Below are positions 33,573-41,781 of a stretch of 64,000 nt of DNA, in pieces. The stretch is from Haloechinothrix halophila YIM 93223. GTDB lineage: Bacteria; Actinomycetota; Actinomycetes; Mycobacteriales; Pseudonocardiaceae. Position numbers and translations under genes: made by a program. The stretch covers positions 3,019,751-3,083,750 of the forward strand of contig NZ_KI632509.1 in NCBI RefSeq assembly GCF_000504245.1. The letters run 5' to 3'. Position 1 is the first letter of the stretch, and every line of letters begins with the position of its first letter. The notes beneath the pieces were generated by a model. It saw only the letters and a list, made by a program, of their open reading frames with translations, did not search any database and was not told where the DNA came from.

Positions 33573-34894
33573 CTATCCGGCGGGCTGGCCGAGGGGTTCG
33601 GTGTGGGGTGTGGTGAACCGTCTCGGCTGACGTGCCGGATCAAGCCACGCGGGTGGGAGGCATTCGGGTGTGCCGGTGGTGGTCATGCGGATATCCCACC
33701 CGGCGTGGTGGACGAGTCGGTGGCAGGCGGTGCAGAGCAGGCAGAGGTTGTCGAGGGTGGTGGTGCCGCCGTGTTCCCACCAGTTGATGTGGTGGACCTG
33801 GCACCAGCGGACGGTGCGGGAGCACATGATGCAGCCGCCGTCGCGGGCGGCGAGGGCGCGGCGTTGGGCGCGGGTGGCGGTGCGCACCTCACGCCCCAGA
33901 TCGAGGATTTCCCCGGTGGAGCCGAGGACGGCGGGGATGAGGCGGGCGTCGCAGGCCAGGCGGCGGGCTTGTTCGGCGGTGACCGGTAATTCCCAGTTCA
34001 GGGTGGGTGTGTCGCCCAGCATGTGCTGCACCGCCCGATCACTGTCGATGAGGGGGTCGCGGCGCAGCAGTTGGTCGAGGGTCATCGACACGGTCACGAC
34101 CGGTGTTTCGCCGGCTTCGGTGGGGCGTGCGGTGGCGCGTTGGGTGTAGTCGAGCAGTTCGGCGAACGCATCCCCCTGGCGTTGGCCGGTGGTGCGCTGA
34201 TCCGGCATGCCCTCCACCGTGGGCCGGGGCTTGGCCAGCGCCGACAGCAGCGTCTCCAGCAACTGTCCGGATTCGGAGTCGAGGGTGCCGCGCAGTTTGA
34301 GGCGGTTGTGGCGGGTCCAGGACCACACCAGTTCCCGCTCCGGCTCCGCCAACTCACCATCGTCGGTGGGTTCACGGCCGTCGGGGTCGAGCAGGGCGAG
34401 TAGGTGGCGTCCGGCGCGGCGCACCACCGCGGGTTGTGCCTGCCGCGCTAGATCGATCAGCGTCTTCTCGTAGCTGGCGCGTTCGGTGTCGTCGATGTCG
34501 GCGGGCATCGCGGCCATGGTCTCGCTGATCGCGTCCACATGACCGGGGTTGAGCACACCCTCAGCCGCGGCCCGCGCGGCCATGGGCGCGGCCGCGGGCT
34601 TCTCACTCGTCCCCTCGCGAGTGGGGTGCAGCAATGTCGCCCGCTTAGCGCGCTTGGTCGCCTCGGTGGTGCTGATCCGCAGCAGGTCGCGCTGCAGTGT
34701 CGCCAACGACGGATACCCATACGTAGCGAACACACCCCGCGCGACTGGATCTCGGCCAGCACCGCCGCCTGAGCAGCCTCGGCACGATTCCGCACCTCCT
34801 CGGCCGTGCGCAGCGCCTCAGCCAACTCCACGTCGGCCGCTTGCCACCAACCATACGGGCCGGGCACCGGAAGGAGGGCATCTGCGCTGCTCAT
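33573..34894 (-). pseudogene. DUF222/HNH endonuclease of the 13E12 type, frameshifted
   Basis: The protein is read in two frames. From ATG 34894 the N-terminus runs through ELAEALRTAEEVRNRAEAAQ to EIQSRGV; the match then continues in another frame with FATYGYPSLATLQRDLLRIS and on to the C-terminal HNH domain (CQVHHINWWEHGGTTTLDNL, CTACHRLVHHAGW). The junction lies at about 34735-34740 in a GTGTGT run on the coding strand; one extra GT explains the shift. HNH proteins of this family resemble REP13E12 elements, which are phage attachment sites in mycobacteria. All HNH residues remain, so the damage is recent, phase variable or a sequencing error. Confidence 0.82.
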
Positions 34895-35165
34895 ACCCTT
34901 AAGACTACCCGCGCATCGAACGCGTGTTCTAGTCTCAGGTGTGGAACCCCTGTAGAACTTCCGCTGCACTTCCGTCGACATTCCCTCCCCGGGAGTGCGC
35001 ACGGCTCGGTGCTCACGGCCGACTGCTGCCATGTCCTAAAAGGACACTGTGACCCGCAGGCCGCGATACCCAGGCAGGAGTAGCGAGACGCGGCGCCTCA
35101 GCGGACGAGACGGCTCCCATCTGGCACTGGAGCCGGCGACCTATGACGTACCGGCGGGCCGCGAC
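34895..35165. other. Intergenic region upstream of HNH pseudogene
   Basis: About 271 bp between the start of the HNH gene and the end of the LigD-like gene, both on the minus strand. No gene, palindrome or RNA is recognised. Confidence 0.35.
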
Positions 35166-36125
35166 CTACCGGTCCTTCGGCCGTTCGCCTGACGGACCGA
35201 GGCCGTCCCGGTCGGCCCACTCCAGCAACGGGTCCAGCGCGAACACCGCGTCGTCGATGCCGTCATGGAGGTCGCCCAGTTCGGCGAACCGCTTGGGCAC
35301 GGTGGCGATGGTGAAGTCGCGCGGGTCGACGTCGGCGATCTCGTCCCACCGCACCGGGGTCGACACGCGGGCGTCCGGGAAACCGCGTACCGAGTAGGCG
35401 GCCGCGATGGTGTGATCGCGGGCGTTCTGGTTGTAGTCGATGAACAGGTCTTTCGGGTCACGGTCCCTGCGCCACCACTCGGAGGTCACGTCGTCCGGCG
35501 CGCGCCGCTCGACCTCACGGGCGAAAGCATGCGCGGCGCGGCGCACCTCGCCGAACGGGCGCTCAGGCGGGATGCGGACGTAGATGTGCAGCCCCCTGCC
35601 GCCGGACGTCTTCGGCCAGCCGGTCGCGCCGAGCTCGTCGAGCACCTCGTGCGCGACGCCTGCCACTCGCCGCACGCGGTCGAATGGGCACTCCGGCATC
35701 GGGTCGAGGTCGATGCGCCACTCGTCGGGCCGCTCGGTATCGGCGCGGCGGCTGTTCCACGGATGGAACTCCACAGTGGACATCTGCACTGCCCAGATGA
35801 CCTCGGCGATCTTGGTGACGCACAGCTCGTTGGCGTACCGGTCATACCGGGGAAAGTGCACGCGCACGGTCTCCAGCCACGGCGGCGCACCCTGCGGGAC
35901 CCGCTTCTGGTGCACCTTGTCGCCACTGACACCCTCGGGGAACCGGTGCATCATGCATGGCCGTTCCCGCAACGCGCGGACGATGCCCTCGCTCACCGCG
36001 AGGTAGTAGTTCACCAGGTCGAGCTTGGTCTCCCCGCGTTCGGGGAAGTACACCCGGTCGGGGTTGGTCAGCCGCACCGGATAGCCGTCGACCTCTAGCT
36101 CCACCGCCGGGCTCTTGCTCGCCAT
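35166..36125 (-). CDS. Stand-alone LigD-type polymerase/primase (PolDom)
   Basis: The 319-residue protein is the archaeo-eukaryotic-primase-like domain of LigD without ligase or nuclease parts. TNPDRVYFPERGETKLDLVN opens the domain; the metal site is in WRIDLDPMPECPFDRV (two Asp), followed by SGGRGLHIYVRIPP and FIDYNQNARDHTIAAAYSVR. Such Prim-Pols fill gaps and add ribonucleotides in Ku/LigD end joining or in base excision repair. No Ku gene is adjacent, so it may be one of the free-standing actinobacterial Prim-Pols. ATG 36125 follows GGCGGG. Confidence 0.9.
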   Translation of the reverse strand: MASKSPAVELEVDGYPVRLTNPDRVYFPERGETKLDLVNYYLAVSEGIVRALRERPCMMHRFPEGVSGDKVHQKRVPQGAPPWLETVRVHFPRYDRYANELCVTKIAEVIWAVQMSTVEFHPWNSRRADTERPDEWRIDLDPMPECPFDRVRRVAGVAHEVLDELGATGWPKTSGGRGLHIYVRIPPERPFGEVRRAAHAFAREVERRAPDDVTSEWWRRDRDPKDLFIDYNQNARDHTIAAAYSVRGFPDARVSTPVRWDEIADVDPRDFTIATVPKRFAELGDLHDGIDDAVFALDPLLEWADRDGLGPSGERPKDR

Positions 36126-36209
36126 CCCGCCAACGTAACCTCCCGCGACTCGGAGCGGGTAGCGAAAGCCCACTCATCGGTGTCGTACCGCTGTGAGCCC
36201 CGTCGTCTC

Positions 36210-37169
36210 TCATCCCCTCGGGATGATGCGCCGCAGTTCCGCCTGGCTGGCGTTGGCCCCGGTGCACACGATCGCGACCCGTTTGCCAGCGAACCGGTCT
36301 CGCTGTGCCAGGACCGCGGCCAACGCCGCGGCACCCGCGCCTTCGGCGAGGGTGTGGGCGTCACGCAGCATGCTCCACTGCGCCGCGGCGATGTCCGCGT
36401 CGTCGACCAGCATGAAGTCGGTCAGCCGGTCCCGCAGGATCCGTTGGGTGAGTTCGAAGCCGCTGCCCGTCGCCAGCCCCTCGGCCGCGGTGGTGTTGGG
36501 ACGCTCAACCACCTCGCCCGCGCGCCAGGAGTCGTGCGCTGCCGGTGACGCCGCCGACTGCACGGCGATGAACTCGCATCGGGGCGCCAACCGCGCCGTG
36601 ACGATGCAGGCCGCCGCGGCACCACTGCCGCCGCCGACCGGCACCACGATCGCGTCGAGGTCCGGCTGCGTCCGGACGAGCTCCAGATACGCCGTCGCCA
36701 CCCCGGCAACGAGCCGCGGCTCGTTGGCCGCACTGACCAAGCGCATGCCGCGCTCGGCGACCAGTTCGTGCGCCCGTGCGCTTGACTCGTCGAACGTCGC
36801 GCCGAACTCGACGAGTTCGGCGCCGAGCGCACGAACCGCCGCTGCCTTCGTCGGGTTCGCGTTCTCCGGCATCACGATGGTGCACGGCACGTCGAAGTGC
36901 CGCGCGGCGTAGGCGAGGGACTGGGCGTGGTTTCCCGTCGAGTAGCCGAGCACGCCCGCCGCCCGTTCCCGCTCGGGCATCGTGGCGAGCAGGTTGAGGC
37001 CGCCACGCACCTTGAACGCGCCGATTGGCTGCGTGTTCTCGTACTTGACGAAGATCTCCGCACCGGTGGCCGCTGACAGTGCGGTGGAGTGCCACATCGG
37101 GGTCGGCGGCAGCACCGGCGTGATCCGGTCGCGGGCATCGAGGACGTCGGTGAAGGTGGGAACGCGCAT
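36210..37169 (-). CDS. Threonine/serine dehydratase-like PLP enzyme
   Basis: A 319-residue fold-type II PLP enzyme. The PLP lysine is in IGAFKVRGGLNLL near residue 43, the substrate loop is STGNHAQSLAYAA, and the phosphate loop is VPVGGGSGAAAA. This short form without an ACT domain fits catabolic threonine dehydratase or serine racemase/dehydratase; the substrate cannot be fixed. ATG 37169 is used. It is divergent from a LysR regulator across 80 bp, the classic arrangement for LysR control of its neighbour. Confidence 0.87.
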   Translation of the reverse strand: MRVPTFTDVLDARDRITPVLPPTPMWHSTALSAATGAEIFVKYENTQPIGAFKVRGGLNLLATMPERERAAGVLGYSTGNHAQSLAYAARHFDVPCTIVMPENANPTKAAAVRALGAELVEFGATFDESSARAHELVAERGMRLVSAANEPRLVAGVATAYLELVRTQPDLDAIVVPVGGGSGAAAACIVTARLAPRCEFIAVQSAASPAAHDSWRAGEVVERPNTTAAEGLATGSGFELTQRILRDRLTDFMLVDDADIAAAQWSMLRDAHTLAEGAGAAALAAVLAQRDRFAGKRVAIVCTGANASQAELRRIIPRG

Positions 37170-37249
37170 ACCGCAACACTGACAACGGACCATCCATAGG
37201 TCCAATGCCAGTTTTCTCATGATCTATTGATGACATCTATAATTCTGGG

Positions 37250-38146
37250 ATGGACCTGACGCGGCTCCGTGTACTGGTCGCCGTCGCGCGGGAAGGCTCG
37301 ATCACGGCGGCGGCGCAGACGCTGCACTACGCCCAGCCGTCGGTCAGCCATCACATCGCACGGCTGGAATCCGACGTGGGAGTACCGCTGATCCGACGCG
37401 TGGGCCGCGGTATTCAGCTCACCGACGCGGGACAGCTGCTGGCGGCACGAGCGGAGGAGATCATCGGCAGGGTGTCCTCAGCCCAGGACGAACTCGCCGC
37501 GCACGCCGGCTTGCGCACCGGCAAGGTCCGGCTCGCCGCGTTCCCCTCCGCCCTCGCCACCCTCGTCCCGGCCGCGGCCGCCCGGTTCGCGGAGAAGCAC
37601 CCGGACCTCGACCTGGCTCTGACCGAGTGCGAACCACCAGAAGCGCTCACCGCACTCCGCAATGGCGACGTCGACGTCGCGCTGGTCTTCGAGCACACCG
37701 ACGCCACGACAGCGGCGGGATTCACCACGTCCACCGTGCTGGACGAACCGCTGTACGTGGTGTCGCGGGCGGACGCCCCGATCGACGGGCGACGCGACGA
37801 GCTGGCCAGCTACGCAGACCGGCGCTGGATCGCGGGGTGCGAGCGGTGCCGCATGCATCTGCTCGCCTCCTGCGCCCGAGCCGGGTTCACCCCCGATATC
37901 GCATTCGAGACCGACGACTACGTCGCCGCGCAGGCGCTGGTCGCCGCCGGGCTCGGCGTCACCACCCTGCCTGGCCTCGCGCTGGCGGCCAGCCGCCACG
38001 CCGGGGTTCGCGTGGATCGCATTCCCGACGACCATCGCCGGATCGTCGTCGCCACCTACGGCAGGCCGCCCGCGCCGCTGCCGGTTCAGGCGTTCCTCGA
38101 CAGCCTCGCCGACTCGGTCACCGCGCCGTCGTGGCCGCAGGGCTGA
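37250..38146 (+). CDS. LysR-family transcriptional regulator
   Basis: A 298-residue LTTR with the N-terminal helix-turn-helix (SITAAAQTLHYAQPSVSHHI near residues 16-35) and an effector domain from about residue 90 (VRLAAFPSALATLVPAAAA). It is divergent from the dehydratase gene. The AT-rich 80-bp gap, with ATCTATTGATGACATCTATA as an imperfect dyad, is the probable LysR binding site for both genes. Confidence 0.9.
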   Translation: MDLTRLRVLVAVAREGSITAAAQTLHYAQPSVSHHIARLESDVGVPLIRRVGRGIQLTDAGQLLAARAEEIIGRVSSAQDELAAHAGLRTGKVRLAAFPSALATLVPAAAARFAEKHPDLDLALTECEPPEALTALRNGDVDVALVFEHTDATTAAGFTTSTVLDEPLYVVSRADAPIDGRRDELASYADRRWIAGCERCRMHLLASCARAGFTPDIAFETDDYVAAQALVAAGLGVTTLPGLALAASRHAGVRVDRIPDDHRRIVVATYGRPPAPLPVQAFLDSLADSVTAPSWPQG

Positions 38147-38226
38147 CGCCGGTCACTACGGGGAGGCACGTGGTGAGCACCGCGCTGCCGAGCCACGCAC
38201 GAGAGAGCGTGCGGCGCATATCACAA

Positions 38227-38255
38227 TTGACACTGGTAATCATTTTCAATAATTT
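38227..38255 (+). promoter_or_regulatory. Promoter with Zur-like box between -35 and -10
   Basis: TTGACA (38227-38232), a 17-bp spacer and TAATTT (38250-38255) form a near-consensus promoter. Within the spacer, 38234-38248 reads TGGTAATCATTTTCA, an imperfect 7-1-7 palindrome matching the actinobacterial Zur box TGAAAATCATTTTCA at 13 of 15 positions. A repressor there would block polymerase directly. The iron regulator Fur-like boxes share this half site, so Fur or Zur remains open, with Zur favoured. Confidence 0.65.
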
Positions 38256-38291
38256 CGCTGTCGTTCATTTCCGGTGTCGGAAGGCGGCAGC

Positions 38292-39848
38292 ATGGGACGG
38301 TTCACGCGTACGGGCGTGACGACGGGACTTGTGGCGGTGCTCATGGCGAGCGCCGCATGCGGGAGTGGGGAGGCTGCGCGGTCCGATTCGGACACGTTGC
38401 GGATCGCGGGGCCGTTCGAGGTCCACAGCCTCGATCCGGCGTCGAGCGACGGCTTCTTCACCCGGCTGCAGGTGGTGGAGACGCTCGTGAGCAGCGACCT
38501 GCGGGGCGAGCTCATGCCGGGGCTGGCCACGTCGTGGGAGGACTCGCGGGGCACGCGGAGCTGGACGTTCCAGCTACCGGAGGACGTCCGCTTCCACGAC
38601 GGCACGCCGGTGACCCCCGATGCCGTCGCGGCGTCCCTGAAGGCAGCGGCGGACGAGGCGGCCAGCCCGCTGGCCGACGCGCCGGTCGAGCGGATCACTC
38701 CGGTGGCGTCCGGGGTGCGGTTCGACCTCGCCGAGCCGTACCCGACCCTGCCCGCGGTGCTCACCCACTACAGCACGGCGGCCCTCGCTCCTGCCTCGTA
38801 CGACGACAATGGCGAGGTCACCGAGGTCATCGGCACCGGCCCGTACGAGGTCGAGCGCGTGGAACTGCCCGCGTCGATCGAGGTCGCCCGGTTCGACGGC
38901 TGGCGTGGCGAACAGCCCGCTATCGAGCGGGTCCGGTTCCAGGCGGCGGGCCGCGCTGAGTCGCGGGCGCTCATGGCGGTCAGCGACCAGGCCGACGTGG
39001 TGTTCGGCCTCGAACCGGCTGGTCAGCAGCGAGTGGACGCGGCGGACGGCGTCCGGATGGAGTCCGCGCTCCAGCCGAGGACCCTGCTGCTCAAGGTCAA
39101 CAACGACCACCCGATCCTCGGCGACGTCCGGGTGCGGCAGGCGCTAAGCCTTGCCCTCGACCGCGAGGGCATGGCCGAGGCCGTGCTCCGCGAGGCGGAG
39201 TTGGCAGCCACCCAGCTGTTGCCGCCGTCGCTGCGAACCTGGCATCAGCCCGGGCTCGACCCACTCGACCACGATCCCGATGCGGCACGGGACCTGCTGG
39301 CGGAGGCAGGCTGGACGCCGGGCGATGGCGGCACCATGCAGCGGGACGGCACCCCGCTGCGGCTCACGCTGACCACCTATCCCGACCGGCCGGAGCTGCC
39401 CGCACTGGCGACCGCGATCCAGGCCGCGCTGGCTGAGATCGGCGTCGAGCTCGAGGTCGACGTCACGAACTCAAGCGCGATCCCGGCCGGGCACGAGGAC
39501 GGCTCCCTCGAACTCGGGCTGTTCGCCCGCCACTTCGCACTGGTCGCCGACCCGCTCGTCAGCGTGGCGGAGACCTTCGCGCCCGAAGGCGACGACTGGG
39601 GTGTGCTCGGCTGGCGTGACGCCGAGATGACCACAGCGATCGAGGAACTGTTCACGCAACCGGCAGCGGAGCAGGCAGCCGCGCACCGCGCCCGGATCGC
39701 CGAGACCGTCCAGCGGGAACTGCCGCTCATCCCGGTGGCCTGGTACCGGATGAACGCCGCCGTGACCGACCGGGTCGATGGCTTCGTGCTGGACCCGCTG
39801 GAGCGCACCTGGCGGATCACCGACCTGAGCTGGGCGGGCCAGAACTGA
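38292..39848 (+). CDS. ABC importer, family 5 substrate-binding lipoprotein
   Basis: A 518-residue lipoprotein (lipobox MASAAC, Cys about residue 23) of the peptide/nickel/opine-binding family SBP_bac_5. Typical blocks are TSWEDSRGTRSWTFQLPEDV then RFHDGTPVTPDAV, VIGTGPYEVE and VRQALSLALDREGM. It binds the imported ligand outside the membrane and hands it to the two permeases. ATG 38292 follows GGAAGGCGG. The promoter upstream contains a Zur-like box, so a zinc-linked ligand such as a metallophore complex is more likely than plain peptides. Its TGA shares a base with the first permease start. Confidence 0.87.
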   Translation: MGRFTRTGVTTGLVAVLMASAACGSGEAARSDSDTLRIAGPFEVHSLDPASSDGFFTRLQVVETLVSSDLRGELMPGLATSWEDSRGTRSWTFQLPEDVRFHDGTPVTPDAVAASLKAAADEAASPLADAPVERITPVASGVRFDLAEPYPTLPAVLTHYSTAALAPASYDDNGEVTEVIGTGPYEVERVELPASIEVARFDGWRGEQPAIERVRFQAAGRAESRALMAVSDQADVVFGLEPAGQQRVDAADGVRMESALQPRTLLLKVNNDHPILGDVRVRQALSLALDREGMAEAVLREAELAATQLLPPSLRTWHQPGLDPLDHDPDAARDLLAEAGWTPGDGGTMQRDGTPLRLTLTTYPDRPELPALATAIQAALAEIGVELEVDVTNSSAIPAGHEDGSLELGLFARHFALVADPLVSVAETFAPEGDDWGVLGWRDAEMTTAIEELFTQPAAEQAAAHRARIAETVQRELPLIPVAWYRMNAAVTDRVDGFVLDPLERTWRITDLSWAGQN

Positions 39849-40819
39849 TGAGCGGTACGCAACGTCAGCTCGTCGCCGCCGTGCTGCTGCGCAGGGCAGG
39901 ACAGGCGGTAGGTGTCGCCCTTGTCGTCTCGGTGCTGTGCTTCGCCGTCGTCCGGCAGCTGCCAGGCGACGCGGCGTATCGGATCGCCGCGGGCCGTTAC
40001 GGCGACGACCTGGTCGACGCGGACTCCGCCGCTGCCGTGCGGGCCGAGCTCGGTCTCGACCGTTCCGCCTGGCAGCAGCTGGGTGACTGGCTGGTCGACC
40101 TGCTCCGGCTCGACTTCGGCCGTTCCCTGGTGACCTCGCGGCCGGTCGTGGCGGAGGTCGGCTACTACCTGCTCGGCACGCTCCAGCTCACCGCGGTGGC
40201 GCTGGGGCTCGCCATTGTCATCGGCGGGCTCGCGGGCGTGCTCGCCGCCCGGTGTCCCGGTGGCTGGCTCGACCACATGACCACGGCGTGGGTGGCGCTG
40301 GTGCGCGCCCTGCCGCCGTTCCTGCTCGGCCTGCTGCTGATCCTGGTGCTGTCTGTCCACCTCGGACTGCTGCCCGCCGTCGGCCATGGCAGCTCGTCCA
40401 GCCTTGTGCTGCCCGCCTTGACGCTCGCGGTCGGCCTGTCCGGACTCATCGCCCGCGTCACCAGAGACACGGTCGTCGAGATCACCCGCTCGGAACACGT
40501 ACGTTTCGCGCGTACCAAGGGACTCACCGAGCGCCTCGTCCTCGCCCGCCACGCGCTCCGCAACGCCGGCGTCGTGCTGGTGCCCTACCTGGGTGTGCAA
40601 GCGGCCATCCTGATCGAGGGCGTCGTCGTGGTGGAGAGCCTGTTCGCCTGGCAGGGACTCGGCCACGCGCTGGTGCACGCGGTGTTCTGGCGGGACGTGC
40701 CGGTGCTGCAAGCCACCGCACTCGTGCTCGCGCTGCTGGTGGTGGCCATCAACACCGTCGTGGACCTCGCCGTGCTGGGCCTCGATCCCCGGCCGCGCAA
40801 GCGGGAGGTGCTGGCGTGA
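39848..40819 (+). CDS. ABC importer permease, DppB/NikB type
   Basis: A 323-residue permease with six membrane helices. The EAA loop is RFARTKGLTERLVLARHALR near residue 220, in the usual place before helix 5; the N-terminal part has the short periplasmic loop of DppB-type subunits with LGLDRSAWQQLGDWLVDLLR. It pairs with the second permease to form the channel. The start codon overlaps the stop of the binding-protein gene (TGATG) and its own stop overlaps the next start (GTGA), so the operon is translationally coupled throughout. Confidence 0.9.
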   Translation: MSGTQRQLVAAVLLRRAGQAVGVALVVSVLCFAVVRQLPGDAAYRIAAGRYGDDLVDADSAAAVRAELGLDRSAWQQLGDWLVDLLRLDFGRSLVTSRPVVAEVGYYLLGTLQLTAVALGLAIVIGGLAGVLAARCPGGWLDHMTTAWVALVRALPPFLLGLLLILVLSVHLGLLPAVGHGSSSSLVLPALTLAVGLSGLIARVTRDTVVEITRSEHVRFARTKGLTERLVLARHALRNAGVVLVPYLGVQAAILIEGVVVVESLFAWQGLGHALVHAVFWRDVPVLQATALVLALLVVAINTVVDLAVLGLDPRPRKREVLA

Positions 40820-41781
40820 GCACTGCTCGCAGGTGCGAACCATCAGACACGAGCACTGCTCGCAGGTGCGAACCATCAGACACGAGCACTGCTCGCAGGT
40901 GCGAACCATCAGACACGAGCACTGCTCGCAGGTGCGAATCGTCGGACACGACCCTGCTGCGATCGGACGCCACCGCAACGCCGTCCGATGACCGGCGCTG
41001 GTCGGCCGCCCGCATACTGGCGGCCTCTGTGCTCGTGGTGATCGCCGCTTTCGCGATCATCGGCCCGCTCATCCTGCCCGATCCGGCCGCACAGGACCTC
41101 GGCCGCTACCTCGAAGCGCCGAGCGCGTCCGAACCACTCGGACGCGACGACTACGGCCGGAGCGTGCTCGCCCGGCTGGCGCACGCCACGCGGCTCTCCC
41201 TGGTGTTCGCCGCACTGTGCGTCGGCACGGCGCTGGTGCTGGGGACGTCGGCGGGGATCGCATCGGCCTGGTTCGGCGGGTGGGCGGACGCCGCGCTGCG
41301 CGGGATCTCCGAGGTCTTCGTCGCCCTGCCCGCGCTGCTGGTCGTGCTGCTGTTCGCCGCTCTCGCCGCTGACGGCTCGCTCTGGACGCTCTACATCGGA
41401 CTCGCGCTGGTGCAATGGGTGGAGTACTTCCGCGTCGTCCGGGCGCGCAGCAGCCTCGTGCTCGGCTCGCCAGCCGTCGAAGCCGCATCACTGCTGCGGC
41501 TGGGACCGGTGCATGTGCTGCGCAGGCACCTGTGGCCCGAGCTGCGCCCGCTGGTCACCACGCTCGCGGCACTCGGCATGGTGACGTGCATCCTCGCCGT
41601 CTCCACACTCGGCTTCATCAAGGTTGGCCTGCGGCCACCGCGCGCCGAGCTGGGCCTGATGGTCACCGAGGGCTTCCCGTTCTACGACGTGGCGCCCTGG
41701 ATGTCCGTCGCCCCGGTGGCGGTGCTGTTCCTCATCACAGCCTGCTTCCTGGGCCTGCGTCGCTCGGAGGTCACGACATGA
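40816..41781 (+). CDS. ABC importer permease, DppC/NikC type, with repeat N-terminus
   Basis: A 321-residue permease. The family part begins near residue 60 (ARILAASVLVVIAAFAIIGP) and includes the DppC signature LGRDDYGRSVLARLAHATRL and an EAA loop near residue 220 (VRARSSLVLGSPAVEAASLL). The first 45 residues are four copies of an 11-residue unit (STARRCEPSDT) encoded by 33-bp DNA repeats. GTG 40816 overlaps the DppB stop and has GGGAGGTG at the right distance. There is no other in-frame start before the first membrane helix, so the repeats must be translated. Each unit has a Cys and uses codons such as AGG and TCA that are rare here. Confidence 0.87.
   Translation: MSTARRCEPSDTSTARRCEPSDTSTARRCEPSDTSTARRCESSDTTLLRSDATATPSDDRRWSAARILAASVLVVIAAFAIIGPLILPDPAAQDLGRYLEAPSASEPLGRDDYGRSVLARLAHATRLSLVFAALCVGTALVLGTSAGIASAWFGGWADAALRGISEVFVALPALLVVLLFAALAADGSLWTLYIGLALVQWVEYFRVVRARSSLVLGSPAVEAASLLRLGPVHVLRRHLWPELRPLVTTLAALGMVTCILAVSTLGFIKVGLRPPRAELGLMVTEGFPFYDVAPWMSVAPVAVLFLITACFLGLRRSEVTT
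40819..40950 (+). repeat. 33-bp tandem repeat, four copies
   Basis: Copies start at 40819, 40852, 40885 and 40918. The first three are identical and the fourth has three changes near its end. Each copy contains the 11-bp palindrome GAGCACTGCTC. The length is a multiple of three, so the reading frame of the permease is kept. Confidence 0.95.

Noticed and set aside
40819-40950. CRISPR-like repeat array
   Set aside because: The 33-bp units are directly adjacent with no spacers, keep the reading frame of the permease, and no cas gene is near.
39377-40978. 533-codon minus-strand frame with repeated RTCEQCS units
   Set aside because: It is antisense to the binding protein and permease genes, has a Gln/His/Arg-rich shadow composition and no ribosome site; the repeated peptide is only the reverse of the tandem repeat.
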